Origin: DASYRM01 sp035646375
GTDB taxonomy: Bacteria; Acidobacteriota; Vicinamibacteria; Vicinamibacterales; UBA2999
Direction: 5' to 3'
NCBI GenBank assembly: GCA_035646375.1
Contig: DASRPM010000098.1
Coordinates: 1-63,025 of the forward strand
DNA length: 63,025 nucleotides
The position numbers and the translations under genes are program-made. Position 1 is the stretch's first letter. Every line of letters starts with the position of its first letter. Shown piece by piece: positions 8,063 through 16,362 of the stretch. The notes under the pieces are model-generated. The model was given only the letters and a program-made list of their open reading frames with translations. It was not told the DNA's origin and did no database searches.

Positions 8063-9205
8063 GTGCTCGGGCTCTACGTTCACGTCCCGTTCTGCGCCGC
8101 GATCTGCAACTACTGCAACTTCAATCGCGGCCTGTTCCAAGCCGAACTGAAGGATCGCTACGTCGAGGCGGTGTGCCGCGAGGTGCGTCTGCGGGCCCGG
8201 GGCGTCGCGGCCGACACCATCTTCTTCGGGGGTGGCACGCCCTCCATCCTCGAGGCAGAAGAGATTGCCGCCATCATCCGGGCGTGCCGCGACTCCTTCG
8301 ATCTCGCGGCCGATGCCGAGGTGACGCTCGAGGCCAATCCCGAAGGCGTGACGGAAGAGCGGCTCGCGGCGTTTCGCGAGGCCGGCGTGACGCGTCTGAG
8401 CTTCGGCGTGCAATCGTTCCGCGACGAGGAGCTGCGCCGCCTGACGCGGCTGCACAGCGCCGGGCGCGCGATCACGGCATTTCGTGAGGCCCGCGCCGCC
8501 GGGTTCGACAACGTGTCGCTCGATCTGATGATGTGGTTGCCGCAACAGACGGTCGGTGAGTGGCTCGAGTCGGTGGACGCCCTGATCGGTCTCGGACCGG
8601 ATCATGCATCTCTCTACATGCTGGAGGTGTATCCGAACTCGCCGCTGCGCGAGCAGATGGCGCGCGCCGAGTGGTCCGTGGCGCCCGATGACGACGTGGC
8701 GGACATGTACCTGCAGTCGATGGAGCGGCTGGACGGCGCTGGTTACGAGCAGTACGAGATTTCCAACGTGGCGAAGCCGGGCTTTCGCTCCCGCCATAAC
8801 CTGAAGTACTGGACCGACGGGGAGTGGCTCGGGTTCGGACCGGGCGCTCATTCGACCATCGACGGCATGCGGACGCGGAACGTCAGCGGCACGGCCGAAT
8901 ACGCGGCGGCCGTGATGCCGGGCGGCCCGCTGGTCGCCGAGGCGCGGCGGCTATCCCCGCAAGACCGGATGGAAGAGGCGCTCTTCACCGGGCTACGCTT
9001 GTCGGAGGGGCTTTCCGCCGAGGAGATCCGGGCCCATTACGGAATTGACTTGTGGGGTGAGTTCGGGGCCGAGCTGCAGCCGTTCCGGGATCTCGGCTGG
9101 CTGATCTATGATGAGGGCCGCTTGCGGCTCACCAGGGCCGGCATGCTGCTGGCCCACGAGGTCATGGCCGTCTTCATCCGGCCGCCCTCGAGTCCGTCCG
9201 CGTGA
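8063..9205 (+). CDS. hemW: HemW-like radical SAM heme chaperone
   Basis: A 380-residue radical SAM protein. The cluster cysteines are C11, C15 and C18 in CAAICNYC, which is the CX3CX2C arrangement with the CNF extension. FFGGGTPS, ANPEG, GVQSF and HNLKYW, the landmarks of the HemN/HemW group, are all present. HemW proteins lack coproporphyrinogen oxidase activity and are thought to deliver heme to respiratory proteins. The length is that of HemW, not HemN (about 450). GTG at 8063 is the only sensible start because the protein opens directly with the LYVHVPFC strand. An ATG at 8055 is out of frame. Confidence 0.93.
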   Translation: MLGLYVHVPFCAAICNYCNFNRGLFQAELKDRYVEAVCREVRLRARGVAADTIFFGGGTPSILEAEEIAAIIRACRDSFDLAADAEVTLEANPEGVTEERLAAFREAGVTRLSFGVQSFRDEELRRLTRLHSAGRAITAFREARAAGFDNVSLDLMMWLPQQTVGEWLESVDALIGLGPDHASLYMLEVYPNSPLREQMARAEWSVAPDDDVADMYLQSMERLDGAGYEQYEISNVAKPGFRSRHNLKYWTDGEWLGFGPGAHSTIDGMRTRNVSGTAEYAAAVMPGGPLVAEARRLSPQDRMEEALFTGLRLSEGLSAEEIRAHYGIDLWGEFGAELQPFRDLGWLIYDEGRLRLTRAGMLLAHEVMAVFIRPPSSPSA

Positions 9206-9289
9206 GCGCCTGGTGAAGATGCGTGTGTTGACGCGTGACGGTTCGAACGACAGGTTTAGGATGGCGGTCCTGACCCAGGAGGGGTGACG

Positions 9290-9748
9290 ATGCGACGACT
9301 GTCCGGAGTGGTGCTGGCTGGCGCGATCCTGATGCTGCCGGCGTTTTCGCTGAACGCGGGCGTGCAGGCGCAGGCCCCTCAGAAGCTCACGATGGAGGGG
9401 GACCTCGCGTTGTGGAGCGTGGCCATCCGTCCGGACAAGGCCGGCGACTTCGAGAAGATCATGGCGAAGATCAAGGACGCCCTGACGAAGTCGACTGCGC
9501 CCGAAGCCAAGCAGCAGCTGGCTGGCTGGCGGGTGGTGAAGATGTCGAAGCCGATGCCCGACGGCAACCTCATCTACACGCACGTCATCACGCCGGTCGC
9601 CGGCGCTGACTACAACATCCTGCAGGTGCTCTACGCCACGTTCACGGATCCTGCGGAGCAGAAGGAACTGTACGAGATGTATCGCGGGGCGTTCGCGGCC
9701 AACCTCGGCATCTCGAGCGGCGCGGTCGCCGTCGACCTCTCGAAGTAG
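9290..9748 (+). CDS. exported protein of unknown function, paralogue A
   Basis: A 152-residue protein with an N-terminal signal peptide (hydrophobic to about residue 27, ending NAGVQA). The mature part contains WSVAIRPDKAGDFEKIM, a WRVVKMSKP strand and a YTHVITPV...YEMYRGAF segment. The same order of elements recurs in the next gene, so the two are paralogues. The strand-helix pattern recalls dimeric alpha/beta-barrel (ABM/EthD-like) proteins, but I cannot name a family. ATG 9290 follows AGGAGG at good spacing; GTG 9284 is in frame but badly placed. Confidence 0.75.
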   Translation: MRRLSGVVLAGAILMLPAFSLNAGVQAQAPQKLTMEGDLALWSVAIRPDKAGDFEKIMAKIKDALTKSTAPEAKQQLAGWRVVKMSKPMPDGNLIYTHVITPVAGADYNILQVLYATFTDPAEQKELYEMYRGAFAANLGISSGAVAVDLSK

Positions 9749-9783
9749 CGCCGTCACACATCCGGCTGACAACGTGCAGCCAG

Positions 9784-9816
9784 CGAGCCACGAGCGGGCG
9801 GACCGTTCGTGGCTCG
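9784..9816 (+). terminator. hairpin between paralogues A and B
   Basis: CGAGCCACGA (9784-9793) and TCGTGGCTCG (9807-9816) form a perfect ten-pair stem with a 13-base loop. No long T tract follows, so it may be a partial terminator or processing signal that separates expression of the two genes. Confidence 0.55.
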
Positions 9817-9839
9817 TGCCATTTTCAGGAGACTGCAAC

Positions 9840-10451
9840 GTGAAGAAGACGATGCTGCTGGCACTGCTGCTCACGGCCACGACGGCCGCCGCGCAGGTGC
9901 CGGCTACCGGGCAGCAGCCGCCCGCCGTGCCCGGACAGGCGCCCGGCGCGCCCGGACCGCCCGTGCCCGGACAACCGCTGCCGGGTGCGAAACCGCCGGT
10001 GTCCGCGCCCGCGCCCAGTGCGACGGCGGCGCGCACGTTCACGGCGCCGGTGGGCGTCTTGTTCAACACCGTGCGCCCCGACAAGACGCTGGACTTCGAG
10101 AAGTTCGTGTCGTCGGTACGCAAGACGCTCGAGTCGAGCACCGACCCGAAGCTGCAGGCCATGGCCAAGGGCTGGCGCTTCTTCAAGGCCGCGGAACCGG
10201 GCCCCGCCAACTCGGTGCTCTACGTCTTCATCGTCGATCCGGCGGTGCCGGGCGAGGACTACGGCATGGGCCGCGTGCTGTCGTCGGGGTCCACCGACAC
10301 CGCGGCGCTGCAGGAGATCTGGAAGCTCTATCAAGGCTCCGTGACCGGCGGAGGCACTCTGCTCAACTTGTCACCCATACCGGAGCCCCCCGTCGAACCG
10401 GCAGCTGGAGAGAAACCTGCCGCGTCCTCGCCGGCCACGCAGAAACCTTGA
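9840..10451 (+). CDS. exported protein of unknown function, paralogue B
   Basis: A 203-residue protein with a short signal peptide (KKTMLLALLLTATTAAAQ), then a Pro/Gly/Ala-rich linker of about 45 residues, then a domain similar to paralogue A: VRPDKTLDFEKFVSSV, WRFFKAAEPG, LYVFIVDPAV and IWKLYQGS. A Pro-rich tail closes it. GTG 9840 is chosen because CAGGAG precedes it and the signal peptide then begins properly; the frame is open further upstream to 9774 but that stretch is not signal-like. The role is unknown; presumably periplasmic or surface. Confidence 0.75.
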   Translation: MKKTMLLALLLTATTAAAQVPATGQQPPAVPGQAPGAPGPPVPGQPLPGAKPPVSAPAPSATAARTFTAPVGVLFNTVRPDKTLDFEKFVSSVRKTLESSTDPKLQAMAKGWRFFKAAEPGPANSVLYVFIVDPAVPGEDYGMGRVLSSGSTDTAALQEIWKLYQGSVTGGGTLLNLSPIPEPPVEPAAGEKPAASSPATQKP

Positions 10452-10486
10452 GGCAGAGTAGGCAGAGGACTCCGCCCACTCCGCCT
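10451..10486. terminator. bidirectional terminator-like hairpin
   Basis: AGGCAGAGTAGGC (10451-10463) pairs with GCCCACTCCGCCT (10474-10486) with two mismatches. It begins in the stop codon of the plus-strand gene and ends in the stop codon of the convergent minus-strand gene, so it probably serves both. Its units resemble, but do not match, the heptad repeats elsewhere. Confidence 0.55.
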
Positions 10487-10967
10487 AAAAGGCCAGGTTC
10501 GCTCCGACGTAGAAACGGTGGACGACGTCGTGCAGCGGCGCGCCGCGCAGCCTGAAGACGCGGTAGTCGACGCGCGCGCGCAACGGCCCGGCGAGCCGGA
10601 TCTTCACGCCGCCGCCGGCGTTGCCACCGAGCTGCGTCTCGCTCACTCCGTTGAACGATTCGCGATACCCACCGGCCCCGGTGGTGAAGTAGGGCTGGAA
10701 GCCCGCTATCGCCACCGGCGTCTGGATCAGGATGTTGCCCATCCCGGTGCGCAGCGAGGGCGCGGCATCCTCGGGATCTTCGCGCGTGTCGGAGTATTCG
10801 AACTCGAACCCCAGCACGAGAATCCCGCCGCCGAAGGCGAAGCCGCGGGCGGTGCGCGCGGCGGGCGTGCTGGTGCTGCCGAGGAAAATCGTCACGTCCG
10901 CGAGAGCGTGCGGCGCGGCGGCCAGCACGAAGCCGGCGGCGAGAGCGAGCGAGCGGGCGATGCGCAT
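10485..10967 (-). CDS. outer-membrane beta-barrel protein
   Basis: A 160-residue protein with a signal peptide (RIARSLALAAGFVLAAAPHALA) and a series of alternating amphipathic strands, ending YVGANLAF; a C-terminal phenylalanine is the usual signal for the BAM complex. It resembles small OmpA-like/porin-like eight-stranded barrels. The start at 10967 is set by the signal peptide; the open frame extends upstream into nonsense. It diverges from the acyl-CoA dehydrogenase gene and a TATCAT box lies five bases before its ATG. Confidence 0.78.
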   Translation of the reverse strand: MRIARSLALAAGFVLAAAPHALADVTIFLGSTSTPAARTARGFAFGGGILVLGFEFEYSDTREDPEDAAPSLRTGMGNILIQTPVAIAGFQPYFTTGAGGYRESFNGVSETQLGGNAGGGVKIRLAGPLRARVDYRVFRLRGAPLHDVVHRFYVGANLAF

Positions 10968-10972
10968 ACCGG

Positions 10973-10978
10973 ATGATA
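10973..10978 (-). promoter_or_regulatory. putative -10 box of the beta-barrel gene
   Basis: TATCAT on the minus strand, five bases before ATG 10967. It overlaps the plus-strand TACGAT box (10977-10982), so the two divergent promoters could exclude one another. Confidence 0.4.
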
Positions 10979-10982
10979 CGAT
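10977..10982 (+). promoter_or_regulatory. putative -10 box of acyl-CoA dehydrogenase gene
   Basis: TACGAT ten bases before ATG 10993. No clear -35. It overlaps by two bases the minus-strand TATCAT of the divergent gene. Confidence 0.35.
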
Positions 10983-10992
10983 GGGCGCCGGA

Positions 10993-12162
10993 ATGGACTT
11001 CCGGCTCACGGACGAGCAGGAGCTGCTGAAGCGCAGCGTGCGCGAGTTCGCCGAGGCCGAACTGCGGCCCCACGTGCGCGAATGGGACGAGGCGCAGCAC
11101 TTCCCGCGCGAGCTGCTCGCCAAGTGCGCCGAGCTCGGGCTCATGGGCATCCAGTTCCCGGAAGTCTACGGCGGCACCGCGATGTCGTCGGTGGACTACT
11201 GCATCTGCATCGAGGAGCTGGCGCGCGTCGATCCGGCCGTCTGCCTGTCGATTGCGGCGCACAACGGCCTGGGCTCCGCCCACATCTTCATGTTCGGCAC
11301 CGAGGCCCAGAAGCAGCGCTACGTGGTGCCGCTCGCGCGCGGCGAGCAGCTGGCGGCCTGGGGCCTGACCGAAGCCTCGTCCGGCAGCGACGCGGCGTCG
11401 ATGCGCACGACCGCGGTGCGCGACGGCGACGACTGGGTGATCAACGGCACCAAGCAGTTCATTACCCACGGCCGCGATGGCGACCTCATCGTGGTGATGG
11501 CCGTCACCGCCCGCGGCAAGGGATCGCGCGGCATCTCGGCGTTCATCGTCGAACGCGGCACGGATGGCTTCCGCGCCGGCAAGAAGGAAGACAAGCTCGG
11601 GATGCGCGCGAGCGAAACGAGCGAGGTGATCTTCGACAACTGCCGCGTGCCGGCGAGCCAGCTGCTCGGCGTCGAAGGGCAGGGGTTCGTCAACGCCCTG
11701 CAGGTGCTCGACGCCGGCCGCATCGGCATCGCGGCGCTGGCGGTGGGCCTCGCCCAGGGCGCCTACGAAGCGGCGCGCGGCTACGCATTCACGCGCGTGC
11801 AGTTCGGCCAGAAGATCGGCACGTTCCAGAGCATCCGCGCGCGTCTCGTCGATACCGCGACGCGGATCGAAGCGGCGCGGCTGCTGACGTATCGTGCCGC
11901 CGCGCTCAAGGACGGCGGGGCGCGCACCACGATCGAAGCCGCGATGGCCAAGCTCTATTCGAGCGAGATCGCCGTGCGCGCGGCCGAGGACGGCGTGCAG
12001 ATTCACGGCGGCTACGGCTTCGTGAAGGACTACCCGGCCGAGAAGTTCTTCCGCGACGTGAAGCTCACGACGATTGGCGAGGGGACGAGCGAGATTCAAC
12101 GCCTGGTCATTGCCCGCCATCTCATGGCGGGCGACCGCGACGCCGGTGGCCGCGCCGCCTGA
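10993..12162 (+). CDS. acyl-CoA dehydrogenase
   Basis: A 389-residue FAD enzyme that introduces the alpha,beta double bond into acyl-CoA and passes electrons to ETF; etfA, etfB and ETF-quinone oxidoreductase genes lie at 56150-59546. It starts with MDFRLTDEQELL, has the TEASSGSDAASM flavin-contact motif, RVQFGQKIGTFQ, QIHGGYGFVKDYPAEKFFRDVK and GEGTSEIQRL, where the Glu is the catalytic base of the short-chain class. ATG 10993 is typical for the family; ATG 10981 is also in frame. It overlaps meaB by 17 bases. Together with meaB and the epimerase it suggests propionyl- or branched-chain acyl-CoA breakdown. Confidence 0.93.
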   Translation: MDFRLTDEQELLKRSVREFAEAELRPHVREWDEAQHFPRELLAKCAELGLMGIQFPEVYGGTAMSSVDYCICIEELARVDPAVCLSIAAHNGLGSAHIFMFGTEAQKQRYVVPLARGEQLAAWGLTEASSGSDAASMRTTAVRDGDDWVINGTKQFITHGRDGDLIVVMAVTARGKGSRGISAFIVERGTDGFRAGKKEDKLGMRASETSEVIFDNCRVPASQLLGVEGQGFVNALQVLDAGRIGIAALAVGLAQGAYEAARGYAFTRVQFGQKIGTFQSIRARLVDTATRIEAARLLTYRAAALKDGGARTTIEAAMAKLYSSEIAVRAAEDGVQIHGGYGFVKDYPAEKFFRDVKLTTIGEGTSEIQRLVIARHLMAGDRDAGGRAA

Positions 12163-13120
12163 CGCGCTCGCCGAGCGCGTGCTGGCGGCTGACCCGCGGG
12201 CGATTGCCCGGGCGATTTCGCTGATCGAAGACGGCGACGGGATCGACGGGGCCGGCGCCGCCCTCATCGGTCAGCTCTTTCCACGCACCGGGCGCGCCTA
12301 TCTCGTGGGCGTGACGGGCGTGCCCGGCGGCGGCAAGAGCACGCTGGGCGATCAGCTCATCGCGACCATCCGGGCGGCGGGGCTGAAGGTGGCGGTCCTG
12401 GCCGTGGACCCGACGAGCCCGTTCAGCGGCGGCGCCGTGCTCGGTGATCGGGTGCGCATGAATCAGCACGCCGGCGACGCCGGCGTGTTCGTGCGCAGCA
12501 TGGCCACGCGCGGCCATCTCGGCGGACTGGCGCGCACGACGGCCGATGCGGCGCTGGTGCTGGACGCGGCCGGCTTCGACGTGGTGCTCATCGAGACGGT
12601 CGGCGTCGGCCAGGACGAGGTCGAGGTGGCGCAGACCGCCGATGCGACGGTGGTCGTGCTCGTGCCCGGCACCGGCGACGACGTCCAGGCGATGAAGGCC
12701 GGCATCATGGAAATCGCCGACATCTTCGTGGCGAACAAGGCGGACCGCGAAGGGATCGACCGGCTGGTGCAGTCGATCGAGGCGGCGCTGTCGCTGAAGC
12801 CGGCGGCCGCGGGCGAGTGGACGCCGCCGGTGCTGAAGACGGAAGCGACGGCCGGCCGCGGCGTGCCGGAGCTGTGGGAGACGCTGTGCCGGTTCCGCGA
12901 CCGCTCCGCGGCGATGCGCGACGCGCGGCGCCTCGCGCGCGCGCATGCCCGCATCCGGGCGCTCGCCGTCGGGCTGCTCGTCGCGCGCTTGGAGCAGGCG
13001 CTTCCAGCCGAGGCCTTTGCGCAGGCGGCGGCCGACGTGGCCGCGCGGCGTACGGATCCGTACGCGGCGGCACGCGCGCTCGTGGCGCGGGGAGTGGCCG
13101 TGCGGGGCGGGTCGATATGA
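12146..13120 (+). CDS. meaB: MeaB/ArgK-type GTPase chaperone of methylmalonyl-CoA mutase
   Basis: A 324-residue G3E-family GTPase that protects and reloads B12-dependent methylmalonyl-CoA mutase. Walker A is GVPGGGKST at about residues 58-66; VDPTSPFSGGAVLGDRVRM, the MeaB hallmark, and ETVGVGQDEVE (switch region) follow; the base-recognition motif is ANKADR. GTG 12146 starts the protein in agreement with family length and overlaps the acyl-CoA dehydrogenase end; the frame is open upstream but codes for nothing similar. It ends in an ATGA overlap with the epimerase gene. The mutase itself is not in this window. Confidence 0.92.
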   Translation: MAAPPDALAERVLAADPRAIARAISLIEDGDGIDGAGAALIGQLFPRTGRAYLVGVTGVPGGGKSTLGDQLIATIRAAGLKVAVLAVDPTSPFSGGAVLGDRVRMNQHAGDAGVFVRSMATRGHLGGLARTTADAALVLDAAGFDVVLIETVGVGQDEVEVAQTADATVVVLVPGTGDDVQAMKAGIMEIADIFVANKADREGIDRLVQSIEAALSLKPAAAGEWTPPVLKTEATAGRGVPELWETLCRFRDRSAAMRDARRLARAHARIRALAVGLLVARLEQALPAEAFAQAAADVAARRTDPYAAARALVARGVAVRGGSI

Positions 13121-14379
13121 AGGCCGTCCTCGACCATGTCGGGATTGCCGTCGAGCGGCTCGACGAAGCGCTGGCGTTCTATCGCGACGCCCTCGGTCTC
13201 GAAGTCGACGTACCCGAAGAGGTGGTCACGCAGCGCGTCCGCGCGCACATGCTCCACACCGGCGCGGCCGCGCTCGAACTGCTCGAGGCCACCGCGGCCG
13301 ACTCGCCGATCGCCACCTTCGTTGGCCGGCGCGGCCCCGGCCTGCATCACGTGACGCTGCGCGTCGAGGACCTCCGCGCCGCGCTAACGCACCTGGCCGC
13401 CCGCGGCGTGCGCCTCGTGGACACCGAGCCGCGCCCCGGCGCGCACGGGTCGCTCGTGGCGTTCGTGCATCCCTCGGCCGCCCACGGCGTGCTCGTCGAG
13501 CTGAAGCAGGCGCCGCCGCCCGCGTTGCGGCTCGCGACGGCGTCGATTCCCTGGGGCGACCTGACGCTCACGACCTTGCACGATGGGCCGTTCCGGCTCG
13601 ACGGCGGCGCGATGTTCGGCGTCGTGCCGAAGCCGTTGTGGGAAAAGCTGGCGCCGGCCGACGATCGCAACCGCATTCAGATGGCGATGCGGCCGCTGCT
13701 CGTCGAGTCGTCGTGGGGCCGCATGCTCGTCGACTGCGGCGTCGGCGAGAAGATGCCGGCGAAAGCGCGCGACATCTACGCCCTCGATCGCCGCGTGCAC
13801 CTCGATCACGCGCTCGCCGAACGCGGTCTCGACACGGCGTCGATCGACTTCGCGCTCGCCACCCACCTGCACTTCGACCACTTCGGCGGCGCGACGATGC
13901 GGAGCCCGCAGGGGGTCGTGCCGCGCTTTCCCAAGGCCCGCTATCTGATTCGCGACGCCGAGTGGGAAGACGCCACGCACCCGCACGAGCGGAACCGCGC
14001 CAGCTACCTGCAGGACGACTTCGTGCCGCTGAAGCCCGCGGGGGTGGTGGACTTCTATTCGGGGGACGTCACGGTGAAGCCGGGCGTCCGCGTCGTCCGC
14101 ACCGGCGGGCACACCGGCCAGCACCAGATCGTCTACCTCGAATCGGGCGGCAAGACGGCGGTCTTCGCCGCCGATCTCGTCCCGACCATCGCGCACCTGC
14201 AGGATCCATGGGTGATGGGCTACGACCTGTTTCCCATGGAGGCGCTGGCCTTCAAGCGGCGCTTCATGCGGGAGGCGATCGACGGCGAATACCTGGTGTT
14301 CTTCGAGCACGACCCCGTCGTGGCCGCCGGATTCATCCGGGAACGCGACGGCAAGCGGTGGGTCGAGCCGGTGCTGTAA
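13117..14379 (+). CDS. methylmalonyl-CoA epimerase fused to a metallo-beta-lactamase-fold hydrolase
   Basis: A 420-residue two-domain protein. Residues 1-135 are a vicinal-oxygen-chelate domain of the methylmalonyl-CoA epimerase type: DHVGIAVERLDEAL with the first metal His, GLHHVTLRVED and VLVELKQ with the Glu ligand. Residues about 140-420 are a metallo-beta-lactamase fold with HLHFDH at 250-255, GGHTGQH and FAADLVPTIAH, the AHL-lactonase-like arrangement. The single frame has no stop or restart between the domains. The start overlaps the meaB stop (ATGA). The epimerase half fits the operon; the hydrolase half may act on a CoA or lactone intermediate, which is speculation. Confidence 0.88.
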   Translation: MKAVLDHVGIAVERLDEALAFYRDALGLEVDVPEEVVTQRVRAHMLHTGAAALELLEATAADSPIATFVGRRGPGLHHVTLRVEDLRAALTHLAARGVRLVDTEPRPGAHGSLVAFVHPSAAHGVLVELKQAPPPALRLATASIPWGDLTLTTLHDGPFRLDGGAMFGVVPKPLWEKLAPADDRNRIQMAMRPLLVESSWGRMLVDCGVGEKMPAKARDIYALDRRVHLDHALAERGLDTASIDFALATHLHFDHFGGATMRSPQGVVPRFPKARYLIRDAEWEDATHPHERNRASYLQDDFVPLKPAGVVDFYSGDVTVKPGVRVVRTGGHTGQHQIVYLESGGKTAVFAADLVPTIAHLQDPWVMGYDLFPMEALAFKRRFMREAIDGEYLVFFEHDPVVAAGFIRERDGKRWVEPVL

Positions 14380-14397
14380 GATCCTAAAGCTCAGTCT

Positions 14398-15279
14398 ATG
14401 GAAAACGTTCGCATTGGCATCATCGGTGGGAGTGGTCTGTACGACATGGCCGAGGTGGTCGACCGCACCGAGGTCACCGTGACCACCCCGTTCGGCGACC
14501 CCTCGGGGCCCTACGTGATCGGCACGCTGCGCGGGAAGCGGGTCGCGTTCCTGGCGCGCCACGGCGCCGGCCACCGGCTGCTGCCCTCCGAGCTGAACTT
14601 CCGCGCGAACATCTTCGGGATGAAGACGCTCGGCGTGGAGTACATCCTCTCGGCGAGCGCCGTCGGCAGCCTGAAAGAGGAGCTGCGGCCGCTCGACATC
14701 GTCATCCCCGACCAGTTCATCGACCGCACGATGGGGCGCATCAGCACGTTCTTCGGTCAGGGACTGGCGGCGCACGTCGGGTTCGCGCATCCGTTCTGTT
14801 CGCGCCTCAGCGCGATTGCCCACGAGAGCGGGCAGGCCGCCGGCGCCACGGTGCACAAGGGTGGCACCTACGTGTGCATGGAGGGCCCGCAGTTCTCGAC
14901 GCTCGCCGAGTCGCGGCTCTACCGCTCGTGGGGCGCCGACATCATCGGCATGACCAACCTGCAGGAAGCCAAGCTGGCGCGCGAGGCCGAGATCTGCTAC
15001 ACGACGATCGCGCTCGTCACCGACTACGACTGCTGGCATCCCGATCACGATTCGGTGACCGTCGAGATGATCATCGGCAATCTGACGCAGAACGCGAAGA
15101 CCGCCCAGGCGATCATCGCGAGCGCCGTCGATCGGCTTCCGTACGAGCGTGGCTGCGAATGCGCCAGCGCGCTGAAGTTCGCGCTCATCACCCGTCCAGA
15201 CGCGGTGCCGGCCAGCACGCTGCTGGACCTGGCTCCGATTGTCGGGCGCTACCTGCCCACAAGCACTTCCCAATCCTAG
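14398..15279 (+). CDS. mtnP: 5'-methylthioadenosine phosphorylase
   Basis: A 293-residue purine nucleoside phosphorylase of the PNP/MTAP family. It would split 5'-methylthioadenosine with phosphate to adenine and methylthioribose 1-phosphate. GIIGGSGLYD opens the protein; the phosphate loop contains ARHGAGH, and CMEGPQFSTLAES and GMTNLQEAKLAREAEICY are classic MTAP signatures. DYDCWHPDHDSVTVE matches the substrate-specific loop with Asp for 6-amino purines. The next gene encodes an adenosine-type kinase, suggesting purine salvage. In organisms using the futalosine pathway, nucleosidases of this general class can also process pathway intermediates, but this protein looks like true MTAP. Confidence 0.93.
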   Translation: MENVRIGIIGGSGLYDMAEVVDRTEVTVTTPFGDPSGPYVIGTLRGKRVAFLARHGAGHRLLPSELNFRANIFGMKTLGVEYILSASAVGSLKEELRPLDIVIPDQFIDRTMGRISTFFGQGLAAHVGFAHPFCSRLSAIAHESGQAAGATVHKGGTYVCMEGPQFSTLAESRLYRSWGADIIGMTNLQEAKLAREAEICYTTIALVTDYDCWHPDHDSVTVEMIIGNLTQNAKTAQAIIASAVDRLPYERGCECASALKFALITRPDAVPASTLLDLAPIVGRYLPTSTSQS

Positions 15280-15290
15280 AGGACCGCCGA

Positions 15291-16286
15291 ATGAGCAATG
15301 CGAAGTTCGATGTCACCGCGATCGGCAACGCGATCGTGGACGTGATCGCCCAGGCCGATGATGCCTTTCTCGACAAGCACAAGCTGCCGAAAGGCGCGAT
15401 GAATCTCATCGACACGGAGACGGCCGAGCGGCTGTATGGCGACATGGGCCCGGGTAAGGAAGCGTCGGGCGGTTCGGCCGGCAACACGATTGCGGGCGTC
15501 GCGGCGCTTGGCGGGCGCACGGCCTACATCGGCAAGGTCGCGAAGGATCAGCTCGGCGACGTCTTCACGCACGACATGCGCGCGGTGGGCGTGACCTACG
15601 ATACGACGCCGCTCGTCGGCGGGCTGCCGACGGCCCGGTCGCTCATCATCGTGACGCCCGACGCGCAGCGGACGATGCAGACCTTTCTCGGCGCCACCAC
15701 CCAGCTCGGTCCCGAGGACGTCGACATGAGCTACATCACCGGCTCGAAGGTGCTGTATCTCGAGGGCTATCTGTGGGATCAGCCGCGCGCCAAGGAGGCG
15801 ATGCGCAACGCCGCCATCGCCGCGCAGAAGGCGGGCGTCAAGGTGTCGTTCACGCTGTCGGACTCCTTCTGCGTGGCGCGCTACCGCGCCGAGTTCCTGG
15901 AGCTCGTCGAGAAGCACGTGGACATCCTGTTCGCCAACGAGCACGAGATCCTGTCGCTCTACGAGGTGGAGAACTTCGACGATGCGCTGCAGAAGGTGCG
16001 CGGCCACTGCGAGATTGCGGCGCTGACGCGCAGCGAGAAGGGGTCGGTGGTCCTTCGCGGCAACGAGGTGCACGTGATCGACGCGGTGCCTGGCGTCAAG
16101 GTGGTGGACACGACCGGCGCGGGCGACGCCTACGCGGCCGGGTTCCTCTACGCCTACACGCAGGGCCTCGACCTGGCGACGTGCGGCAAGCTTGGCGGCG
16201 CGATGGCGGCGCAGGTGATCAGCCAGTACGGTCCGCGCGCCGACGTGAAGGACGTGAAGGCCCTCAGCGCGAAGATTCTCGGCTGA
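15291..16286 (+). CDS. PfkB-family nucleoside/sugar kinase, adenosine kinase-like
   Basis: A 331-residue ribokinase-fold kinase. It begins FDVTAIGNAIVDVIA, has GGSAGNTIAGVAALGG for substrate binding and DTTGAGDAYAAGF with the catalytic Asp at residue 279. ATG 15291 follows AGAGGACC at good spacing and lies 11 bases after mtnP. The pattern GNAIVD and the partner mtnP favour adenosine kinase, returning salvaged adenosine to AMP; other sugar kinases of the family cannot be excluded. It ends just before a heptad-repeat hairpin. Confidence 0.87.
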   Translation: MSNAKFDVTAIGNAIVDVIAQADDAFLDKHKLPKGAMNLIDTETAERLYGDMGPGKEASGGSAGNTIAGVAALGGRTAYIGKVAKDQLGDVFTHDMRAVGVTYDTTPLVGGLPTARSLIIVTPDAQRTMQTFLGATTQLGPEDVDMSYITGSKVLYLEGYLWDQPRAKEAMRNAAIAAQKAGVKVSFTLSDSFCVARYRAEFLELVEKHVDILFANEHEILSLYEVENFDDALQKVRGHCEIAALTRSEKGSVVLRGNEVHVIDAVPGVKVVDTTGAGDAYAAGFLYAYTQGLDLATCGKLGGAMAAQVISQYGPRADVKDVKALSAKILG

Positions 16287-16292
16287 CGGGAC

Positions 16293-16356
16293 AGCCTTCA
16301 GCCTCTGGCCTTTAGCCTCTGGTAAAGCTCTTCCCAAAGGCTAGAGGCCAAAGGCT
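16293..16356. repeat. heptad-repeat hairpin, copy 3
   Basis: AGCCTTC, AGCCTCT, GGCCTTT, AGCCTCT (16293-16320) face AAAGGCT, AGAGGCC, AAAGGCT (16336-16356) across a 15-base loop. It lies between the convergent kinase and exporter genes, seven bases from each stop, and probably terminates both. Confidence 0.82.
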
Positions 16357-16362
16357 ACATCG

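Noticed and set aside
9236..9255. GGTTCGAAC resembling a tRNA T-loop
   Set aside because: There is no acceptor stem, anticodon arm or room for a tRNA between hemW and the next gene.
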